NCBI GenBank assembly: GCA_938008865.1
Contig: CALLJA010000483.1
Coordinates: 1 to 9,197 of the forward strand
Direction of reading: 5' to 3'
Source of the DNA: an uncultured Anaerolineales bacterium
Lineage (GTDB): Bacteria > Chloroflexota > Anaerolineae > Anaerolineales > Villigracilaceae
Length of the DNA stretch: 9,197 nt
Position 1 is the stretch's first letter; each line of letters opens with the position of its first letter. Below the pieces are notes generated by a model. It was not told the origin of the DNA. It did no database searches and saw only the letters and a program-made list of their open reading frames with translations. The position numbers were made by a program, and so were the translations under genes. Positions 1 to 5,050 of this stretch are shown here, piece by piece.

Positions 1-1284
1 CCGCATTCCCTGCTCAAACGGGCCGGGCAATTGACCCTGGCCATGCTGGTGATGTTTGCGGTTTCCTTTGCCTGGACCTGGGCTGTGGATTCCACGCCCG
101 CCGACCAGCGGCCCTATGTCGGCTCGACGAACACCAACCACGAATGGGAACTGGTGGCCGTCCATAACGGCGCGCGCCGATTGGGCAAGATCGTAGCCAT
201 CTTCGGCATCCGCGAGAAAGACTCCGCGCCCGCAGGCGCGACCATTCCCCCGACGCCCGCGCCTATCCCCGCGCAATCGCCCCCACCCGCAGCGGACTCC
301 GTCAAAGCCTGGCCCGACGGCGGGACCAACGAAGTCGGCGAGGCGGGGCCGCTGCGCCTGTTCACCCCGCAGATGGTAGGGCAGGTCTCCTGGCTGCTGC
401 CGCTGGCGCTGCTGGCCCTGGTCAGCGGTATGGTCCGTGCCGCGTGGAAACTACCGCTCGGCCAGGAGGCCCTGTTCTACTCGATGTGGGCAGGCTGGCT
501 CATCCCTGCTGCGTTGTTCTTCAGTTATGGCGGGCTGATTCACCGCTACTACCTCGACATGCTGGCCCCGCCCGTGGCGGCCCTCTCCGCCGTGGGTCTG
601 ACTGCGTGGGCCGACGACTTCCGCGCCCGCAAACGGGCAGGCTGGCTGCTGCCCATCGCAGTATTCCTCACCTTCGGGCTGACGGTCTTCTTCCTTGGCT
701 ATTACCCCGAGGCAGGCTGGCTGCTCATCCCGTTGAGCGTTCTTGGCGTGCTGACCCTCGCTTCTTTCCTCTTTCCCATTTCCGATCCCAGGCTGCCTGT
801 TTCAGTCCGTGCCGCCGTTGTTCTGTCTGCTCTCCTGCTCGTCCCATTCTACTGGTCGCTGACGCCGATGCTGTTCGGCGGGGATGTGACCCTGCCGTAC
901 GCAGGTCCTGACCTCCAATATTGGGGCGGTCAACGCGACGCGCTCCACAAGTATCAGGCGGCGGCGGACTTTTTGCTGGCGCAGCACGAGGATGAAACCT
1001 TCCTGGCCGCCACTGAGAACGCCGTGGCCGCCTCGCCCCTGCAATTGCTGACCAGACAGCCTGTCATGGCCCTGGGCGGATTCACCGGCGCAGACCCGAT
1101 CCTGACCGTAGATGAACTGGCTCAACGCGTGGACGGCGGCGACGTGCGTTTCTTCCTGCTGGAACCGCACGAGCCGGGCCAGTCCAAATACGCCGATTGG
1201 GTCTTTGCCCACTGCGTCCCTGTCACACTCCCCGAACCGCCGCCCGCCAGCCTGCGCCTCTACGACTGCCGCCCCACCCGCTGA
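1..1284 (+). CDS. GT39/ArnT-like membrane glycosyltransferase (YkcA/B-like), C-terminal part
   Basis: The frame is open from the first base, so the 5' end, including the catalytic first periplasmic loop of this family, lies outside; 427 residues are visible. The segment STPADQRPYVGSTNTN (about residues 31-46) followed by an E-x(6)-NGxxRL pattern is what I know from YkcA/YkcB-type GT39 proteins, which use polyprenyl-phosphate sugars on the outer face of the membrane. At least six hydrophobic spans follow (roughly 14-28, 126-145, 159-180, 183-203, 213-234, 240-260), then one near 270-290 and a soluble C-terminal domain of about 130 residues. A Pro/Ala-rich loop lies at about 81-107. RLFTPQMVGQVSWLLP and HRYYLDMLAPPVAAL are further family-like blocks. 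The next gene starts 5 bases after the stop. The sugar and acceptor cannot be told. An annotation of 'ArnT family glycosyltransferase' would be safe. Confidence 0.85.
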   Translation, partial: PHSLLKRAGQLTLAMLVMFAVSFAWTWAVDSTPADQRPYVGSTNTNHEWELVAVHNGARRLGKIVAIFGIREKDSAPAGATIPPTPAPIPAQSPPPAADSVKAWPDGGTNEVGEAGPLRLFTPQMVGQVSWLLPLALLALVSGMVRAAWKLPLGQEALFYSMWAGWLIPAALFFSYGGLIHRYYLDMLAPPVAALSAVGLTAWADDFRARKRAGWLLPIAVFLTFGLTVFFLGYYPEAGWLLIPLSVLGVLTLASFLFPISDPRLPVSVRAAVVLSALLLVPFYWSLTPMLFGGDVTLPYAGPDLQYWGGQRDALHKYQAAADFLLAQHEDETFLAATENAVAASPLQLLTRQPVMALGGFTGADPILTVDELAQRVDGGDVRFFLLEPHEPGQSKYADWVFAHCVPVTLPEPPPASLRLYDCRPTR

Positions 1285-1289
1285 CCCGC

Positions 1290-1859
1290 ATGGACTCCCT
1301 CAAACTCCTCCTGGTCATCCTGGCCGCCCTGTGGATCGTGTATACCCTGGTCGACTACCTGGTGCCGTTCTTCCACGGCTTGCCCGCCAAACCGACGGGC
1401 CGCGCCCGCATCCGTAAGGCGCTCGAAATGGCGAGCCTGCGCCCGGGCGAAACACTCTATGACCTGGGCTGCGGGAACGGGCGTGTGCTGGTCCTCGCGG
1501 CCAAAGAGTTTGGGGCACAGGCAGTCGGCATCGACGCGGGACCGCTGCAGGCGGCGCGGGCGTGGGCCAACGGCCAGTTTAACGGGGTCGGCTCACAGGT
1601 CCAGGTGCGTTGGGGGAACTTCCTCAAAGCGGACCTGTCCGATGCGGACGTGGTCTTCGCCTACCTGACCTCCGATTACGTCCCAAAACTCGAGTCCAAA
1701 TTGGCCTCGCAGCTCAGGCCCGGCGCGCGCGTGGTGACGGTCTCGTTCGATTTTTCCAACTGGGAACCGGATGCCTTCGACGAGCAGGAACTACTCTTCG
1801 TCTATCACATGCCGCCGCGCGCAGGCGACCTGGGCAGTTTCCTGTCGAAACGAGATTGA
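1290..1859 (+). CDS. Membrane-anchored class I SAM methyltransferase, FAM173-like
   Basis: 189 residues. Residues 4-22 form one hydrophobic N-terminal anchor. SAM motif I is DLGCGNG (58-64), with the acidic residue D82 in GID closing the second strand. The later block, DVVFAYLTSDYVPKLESKL then PGARVV and a FxFxNWxPD stretch (about 120-161), resembles the FAM173 family (ANTKMT/ATPSCKMT), whose members carry an N-terminal membrane segment and methylate lysines of membrane proteins such as the ATP synthase c subunit. That target is known for eukaryotic members only; the substrate here is unknown. The ATG at 1290 is chosen because it lies 5 bases after the upstream stop and puts the anchor at the N-terminus; starting at 1197 would overlap the upstream gene by 88 bases. 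No Shine-Dalgarno is visible, so translation is probably coupled to the glycosyltransferase gene. A generic 'class I SAM-dependent methyltransferase' label is the fallback. Confidence 0.82.
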   Translation: MDSLKLLLVILAALWIVYTLVDYLVPFFHGLPAKPTGRARIRKALEMASLRPGETLYDLGCGNGRVLVLAAKEFGAQAVGIDAGPLQAARAWANGQFNGVGSQVQVRWGNFLKADLSDADVVFAYLTSDYVPKLESKLASQLRPGARVVTVSFDFSNWEPDAFDEQELLFVYHMPPRAGDLGSFLSKRD

Positions 1860-1871
1860 TATACGTTTCGA
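1845..1871. repeat. Small inverted repeat over the methyltransferase stop codon
   Basis: TCGAAACG (1845-1852) and CGTTTCGA (1864-1871) are perfect 8-bp complements around an 11-base loop that contains the TGA stop. It directly abuts the proposed -35 box at 1872. It could be a weak RNA hairpin or an operator, but the arms are short and no T-run follows, so chance is possible. Confidence 0.35.
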
Positions 1872-1900
1872 TTGTCTGATTTCCTCAACGGGCGTACAAT
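1872..1900 (+). promoter_or_regulatory. Candidate sigma70-type promoter for corA
   Basis: TTGTCT (1872-1877) and TACAAT (1895-1900) are separated by exactly 17 bases and match the TTGACA/TATAAT consensus at 4 of 6 and 5 of 6 positions. Transcription would start near 1907, giving a leader of about 175 bases before the corA ATG. This is pattern matching only. Confidence 0.45.
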
Positions 1901-1932
1901 TGGCCCGCCAGATACGGCAAGGATTTTTTAGG

Positions 1933-2034
1933 ATGAATCAGGACGAGAGCGATCTAGGTTCCGCAGACAGCCAGCCTCCCAGTACCCTGGGCGGGCTGCG
2001 CGCGCATATCGACAAAACCTACCGCATCGCGTAA
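1933..2034 (+). CDS. Possible 33-residue leader peptide upstream of corA
   Basis: An ATG-to-TAA frame of 33 codons lies between the candidate promoter and corA. AAGGA (1918-1922) is about 10 bases before the ATG, a usable though not ideal Shine-Dalgarno. The N-terminus MNQDESD is acidic and a Pro-Pro pair follows at residues 15-16; the C-terminal half is basic and mixed (GLRAHIDKTYRIA). No known domain is recognised. Acidic and proline-rich N-termini are known to destabilise translating ribosomes when Mg2+ is low, as in the MgtL leader of mgtA, so a Mg2+-sensing role ahead of a CorA transporter is an attractive but unproven idea. After the stop the frame reads on as EARRFLRDVIS, so a decayed remnant of a longer gene is an alternative, as is chance. 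Confidence 0.3.
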   Translation: MNQDESDLGSADSQPPSTLGGLRAHIDKTYRIA

Positions 2035-2050
2035 GAAGCACGCCGCTTCC

Positions 2051-2071
2051 TGCGTGATGTGATTTCACGCA
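2051..2071 (+). promoter_or_regulatory. Hairpin abutting the corA Shine-Dalgarno
   Basis: TGCGTGA (2051-2057) pairs perfectly with TCACGCA (2065-2071) around a 7-base loop. CC just before the left arm could also pair with the GG at 2074-2075 across a two-base bulge, which would bury the start of the AGGAGG Shine-Dalgarno (2073-2078). No T-run follows, so this is not a simple terminator. It could modulate ribosome access to corA. Confidence 0.45.
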
Positions 2072-2083
2072 CAGGAGGCTGCC

Positions 2084-3013
2084 ATGCTCAGCATCTATAA
2101 GAATACCGAGCAAGGGCTGGAAAGGCTGGAGACAGCCGTGAACGGGGCCTGGGTCAATGCGGTGGATCCAACCGCCGAAGAGATCCAGAAATTGATTGAC
2201 TGGGGGATGTATCCCGATTACATCACGTATTCACTGGACCAGGATGAAATGGCGCGCATGGAGCGGGACGAGGAATATACCTTCATCCTGCTGCGTATTC
2301 CCTATTTCCAGGGCGACACTTCCGACATCCCCTACATCACGGTGCCGCTCGGCATCTATATTCAGGGCAACCTGGTATTCACCATCTGCCGTTACGAGAG
2401 CGACATCTTCAAGGCCCTCACCAACGGCAAGTATCGCGGCCTCAAGACCGGCAAACGCTACCGCCTGGCGCTCTACATCTTCCTCGAAACCGCCGCGCGC
2501 TACCTCAACTGCCTGCGCGACATCAACAAAACCACCGAGATCATCGAAGACCAGCTGCAAAAGTCAACCCGCAACCGCGAGGTGCTCGAACTGCTCAAAC
2601 AGCAGAAGAGCCTCACCTATTTCGCCACCGCCCTGCGCTCGAACGAAGTGATGATGGAGCGCGTCCAAAAGACCCAGCTCTTCAATTACTACGAAGAGGA
2701 CCAGGAACTGCTCGAAGACGTGCTGACCGAGAACCAGCAGGCCATCCAGATGACCAGCATCGCCACCGAGATCCTCTCGGGCATGATGGACGCCTTCGCC
2801 TCGATCATCTCGAACAACCTCAACGGCGTGATGAAAGCCCTGGCCGCCCTCACGATCATCCTCAACCTGCCGACCATCGTAGCCTCCTTCTACGGCATGA
2901 ACGTGCGCCTGCCCGGCGAAGACCATCCATTGGCCTTTGTGCTGGTCTTTGCCATCTCGATCTCCATCACTGCCATTGCCACCTTCGTCTTCTATAAACG
3001 GGATTGGTTCTAA
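2084..3013 (+). CDS. corA: CorA-family magnesium/divalent cation transporter
   Basis: 309 residues, normal for the family. CorA proteins are pentameric inner-membrane channels for Mg2+ (also Co2+ or Ni2+ in some members), gated by Mg2+ bound to the cytoplasmic domain. A cytoplasmic alpha/beta domain spans about 1-130, a long helical stalk about 125-245, and two C-terminal membrane helices about 249-269 and 283-303. The signature YGMN is present (270-273) at the end of the first helix, here followed by V instead of the common F. The periplasmic loop is acidic (PGEDHP), and the protein ends in a basic KRDWF tail. The start has an AGGAGG Shine-Dalgarno 5 bases upstream, immediately after a hairpin. 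The stop codon TAA shares its last A with the ATG of the next gene. ZntB-type Zn2+ transport is not excluded, but the overall form fits Mg2+ channels of the short Firmicutes/Chloroflexota type. Confidence 0.94.
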   Translation: MLSIYKNTEQGLERLETAVNGAWVNAVDPTAEEIQKLIDWGMYPDYITYSLDQDEMARMERDEEYTFILLRIPYFQGDTSDIPYITVPLGIYIQGNLVFTICRYESDIFKALTNGKYRGLKTGKRYRLALYIFLETAARYLNCLRDINKTTEIIEDQLQKSTRNREVLELLKQQKSLTYFATALRSNEVMMERVQKTQLFNYYEEDQELLEDVLTENQQAIQMTSIATEILSGMMDAFASIISNNLNGVMKALAALTIILNLPTIVASFYGMNVRLPGEDHPLAFVLVFAISISITAIATFVFYKRDWF

Positions 3014-3864
3014 TGCAACCTCAACTCTTCCTCGATGCCCGCGCCGAACTTGGCGAAGGTCCCTTCTGGGACACTCGCACCCAGACCCTGCACTGGCTCG
3101 ATATCCTCAACAAACGCGTCTATGCAGGCCCCGACCTGCTGGCCCAACTGGACGAATTCATTGGGTGCGCCGCCCCGCGCGCCGACGGCGGCCTGATCTT
3201 GGCCCTGAAAAATTCCATCGTGGACCTCAAGCCCGGCTCCATTAGACCAGCCGTTCTCGCCGCTTTGAGCGAACCCGTCAACAACCGCTTCAACGACGGC
3301 AAATGCGACCCAGCCGGGCGCTTTCTGGCGGGCAGCATGGACTTGAATGAAAGCGCCCCCACAGGCGCGCTATATTCCTTCGACGGCAAGACCGTCACGA
3401 AACTGCTCTCGGGCATCACCATCTCCAACGGGCTGACGTGGAGTCCCGACCACCAGACCTTCTACTACACCGATACACCCACCCGCCAGGTGACCGCCTT
3501 CGACTACGACCTCGCCACGGGTCAGGTCGCCAACCCGCGTCCCGCCGTGCGTGTGCCAGACGGCCTGGGCTGGCCCGACGGTATGACCTCCGACACCGAC
3601 GGCAATCTGTGGATCGCCATGTGGGGCGGCGCGCAGGTCACAAAGTGGGACCCACGCACAGGGCGCCTGCTCGATCAGATTCCCATGCCCGTCCTGCAGC
3701 CGTCTTCGTGCATCTTCGGCGGCGCGGACCTGAACGAGTTGTACGTCACTTCGGCCCGCAAGGGCCTGGGCCAGGCCGACCTGGCGAAGTATCCGCTTTC
3801 GGGCGGCCTGTTCAAGATTGACACGGACGTCACAGGCGTGCCCACGTTCCAGTTTCGCGGGTAG
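3013..3864 (+). CDS. SMP-30/gluconolactonase/LRE family protein
   Basis: 283 residues, a full-length six-bladed beta-propeller. Members are Ca2+- or Zn2+-dependent lactonases that open sugar lactones, or related esterases. The expected metal ligands are in place: E15 in ELGEGPFWD, N139 in ITISNGLTWSPD, and D189 in GWPDGMTSDTDGNLW. The substrate-side RFNDGKCDPAGRFLAG block (92-107) and the late FGG...LYVTSAR block (235-249) are also intact. No signal peptide is seen, so it should be cytoplasmic. The ATG at 3013 overlaps the corA stop (TAATG) and is preferred over the TTG at 3004, which would lie further inside corA. Only a weak GGGA lies upstream, so translational coupling to corA is likely. 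The actual substrate cannot be read from sequence; gluconolactone or another sugar-acid lactone is a family-based guess. The gene ends shortly before a hairpin terminator. Confidence 0.9.
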   Translation: MQPQLFLDARAELGEGPFWDTRTQTLHWLDILNKRVYAGPDLLAQLDEFIGCAAPRADGGLILALKNSIVDLKPGSIRPAVLAALSEPVNNRFNDGKCDPAGRFLAGSMDLNESAPTGALYSFDGKTVTKLLSGITISNGLTWSPDHQTFYYTDTPTRQVTAFDYDLATGQVANPRPAVRVPDGLGWPDGMTSDTDGNLWIAMWGGAQVTKWDPRTGRLLDQIPMPVLQPSSCIFGGADLNELYVTSARKGLGQADLAKYPLSGGLFKIDTDVTGVPTFQFRG

Positions 3865-3885
3865 ACTGCGCCCTGCAAGAATCAA

Positions 3886-3907
3886 ACGACCGCCGTGAGG
3901 CGGTCGT
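3886..3907. terminator. Hairpin between convergent genes, likely bidirectional terminator
   Basis: ACGACCGCC (3886-3894) and GGCGGTCGT (3899-3907) form a perfect 9-bp GC-rich stem with a GTGA tetraloop. It sits 21 bases after the SMP-30 stop and 16 bases beyond the stop of the minus-strand coiled-coil gene. The plus-strand tail (CGCATTT) is weak in T, while on the minus strand the tail TTGATTCTT is richer, so it may serve the minus-strand operon better. Confidence 0.7.
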
Positions 3908-3923
3908 CGCATTTCGGGGTGTT

Positions 3924-4406
3924 CTATTCCACTTGCGCCGATGGACTGGCGGCCTTGCGCATTTGCTCGTCTTCCACCGTGCGGATACCGTTCCGCACCT
4001 GGTTGCCGAGCTTGTCCAATTCGCTCTGGAGTTTCACCAGGCTGTCGAGCACGTAGTTATCGGCGTCGGCGCGCGTGTTCTCGGCCTCGGCGCGGGCCTG
4101 GGCCAGCACCTGCTCGGCGCGGCGCTGGGCCTCGGCCACAATGTTGTCCTTCTGGGTCATCTGGTCGGCCTTTTCGCGCGCCAGCGCCAGGGTGCGGTTG
4201 GCCTCTTCCTGGGCCTGCGCCATCACGCGGTCGCGCTGGGCGATCAACTGCTGGGCCTTCTTCACCTCGTCGGGGATGGCGATGCGCATCTGGTCGATCA
4301 ATTCCAACATGCGGTCCTCGTCCACCACCACGCTATGGGTGAACGGGAACGTCCAGCTTTCATTGAAGAGTTCTTCGAGGCGGTCGATCAGTTGCAGAAT
4401 GTCCAT
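3924..4406 (-). CDS. Coiled-coil protein of the coaD neighbourhood (F-ATPase b/DivIVA-like)
   Basis: 160 residues with no membrane segment. An N-terminal module (1-50) reads MDILQLIDRLEELF, then VVVDEDRMLELIDQMRIAIP, and is followed by a long charged Ala/Glu/Gln/Arg-rich coiled coil (about 45-118, for example AQQLIAQRDRVMAQAQEEAN) and a short C-terminal helix. I recall similar proteins in Clostridia and Chloroflexota close to coaD, usually annotated as hypothetical, 'ATPase' or 'F0 subunit B'. The resemblance to F-ATPase subunit b or DivIVA is probably only coiled-coil composition, because the subunit b membrane anchor is absent. The function is unknown; a scaffold or septum-associated role is possible but unproven. 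GGAGGAG (4411-4417, minus strand) sits 4 bases before the ATG. The gene is 45 bases downstream of coaD on the same strand and so is probably co-transcribed with it. Confidence 0.8.
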   Translation of the reverse strand: MDILQLIDRLEELFNESWTFPFTHSVVVDEDRMLELIDQMRIAIPDEVKKAQQLIAQRDRVMAQAQEEANRTLALAREKADQMTQKDNIVAEAQRRAEQVLAQARAEAENTRADADNYVLDSLVKLQSELDKLGNQVRNGIRTVEDEQMRKAASPSAQVE

Positions 4407-4451
4407 AAGGCTCCTCCGCGGATACGGATGATTCCAATTCTATCTCATTTT

Positions 4452-4970
4452 TTAATCCCGCAACGCATTGGGCGGACTATGCCTCTCGGTCATCTCGTTC
4501 AATTTGTATTTGAGAGCCGCATGCACGTGCGGGGGGACCATGCTCGATACATCGCCGTTCAGCATGGCGATCTCACGCACCGTGCTGGATGAGAGGAAGG
4601 TGTGCTGCTCGGCGGTGATCAGCGCCACGGTCTCGATGTCGGTGGCCAGACGCTGGTTGGCCAGCGCCATGCGGAACTCGAACTCGAAATCCGAGAAGAC
4701 GCGCAATCCGCGCACGATGACCTGCGCCCCGCTCTTGCGGGCGAAATCGATGGTCAGGCCGCTGTACCCCGTCACCTTGACCTTGGGGTTGTCCTTGAAC
4801 GATTCGGTCACCAACGCGATGCGCTCTTCGGGAGAGAACATGAGGGTCTTGAGCGGTTTGTCGTACACGGCCAGGATGACCTCGTCGAACAGGCGTGAGG
4901 CGCGCGCTGCAATGTCCATGTGGCCGTAGTGGATGGGGTCGAACGTGCCGGGAAATAAGGCTCGAACCAT
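4452..4970 (-). CDS. coaD: Phosphopantetheine adenylyltransferase (PPAT)
   Basis: 172 residues, close to the usual 160-170. It catalyses the penultimate step of coenzyme A synthesis, adenylating 4'-phosphopantetheine with ATP to dephospho-CoA, in the cytosol. The nucleotidyltransferase fold signature GTFDPIHYGHMDI (8-20) holds the HxGH catalytic motif at 14-17; RGLR (88-91) and the LSSSTVRE motif (126-133) complete the ATP site, and the EFEFRMALAN block (96-105) is typical. The start at 4970 is supported by GGAGA four bases upstream (4975-4979) and by alignment of MVRALFPGTF with family N-termini; the in-frame ATG 27 bases earlier would begin inside the adjoining inverted repeat. It lies between recG and the coiled-coil gene; recG-coaD adjacency is common in bacteria. 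The C-terminal tail (TERHSPPNALRD) is slightly longer than usual. Confidence 0.96.
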   Translation of the reverse strand: MVRALFPGTFDPIHYGHMDIAARASRLFDEVILAVYDKPLKTLMFSPEERIALVTESFKDNPKVKVTGYSGLTIDFARKSGAQVIVRGLRVFSDFEFEFRMALANQRLATDIETVALITAEQHTFLSSSTVREIAMLNGDVSSMVPPHVHAALKYKLNEMTERHSPPNALRD

Positions 4971-4987
4971 TACATCTCCATGAAAGA

Positions 4988-5045
4988 GTAGGGGCACGGC
5001 AAGACTGATTTGACCTTGACGATCCAGTCCTCGCCGTGCCCCTAC
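4988..5045. repeat. 58-base inverted repeat between recG and coaD
   Basis: GTAGGGGCACGGC (4988-5000) and GCCGTGCCCCTAC (5033-5045) are perfect 13-bp complements 32 bases apart. Pairing continues inward with GACT/AGTC (5003-5006 with 5026-5029) and GAT/ATC (5007-5009 with 5022-5024), leaving a loop of about 12 bases, so the whole unit can fold as one long hairpin. It fills most of the 80-base gap, ending 5 bases from the recG stop and 17 bases from the coaD ATG. On the minus strand the stem is followed by CTCTTTC, so it could act as an attenuator or partial terminator. GTAGGGGC-type palindromes resemble dispersed REP/MITE-like elements that I recall from Chloroflexota and cyanobacteria; membership is inferred. 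No second copy was noticed in this window. Confidence 0.75.
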
Positions 5046-5050
5046 AGGAT

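Noticed and set aside
4437..4442. TAGAAT on the minus strand as a separate promoter for the coiled-coil gene
   Set aside because: Only a poor TTGCGG partner at a 15-base spacing exists. Co-transcription with coaD across the 45-base gap is simpler.
3933..4592. A 219-codon plus-strand frame opposite the coiled-coil gene and coaD
   Set aside because: The translation is biased (runs of L, G, H, V) and spans two well-supported minus-strand genes and their junction; it has no motif and no convincing ribosome site.
4971..4997. An earlier in-frame ATG for coaD at 4997
   Set aside because: It begins inside the long inverted repeat and adds nine residues not seen in the family, whereas the ATG at 4970 has a Shine-Dalgarno and matches usual coaD N-termini.
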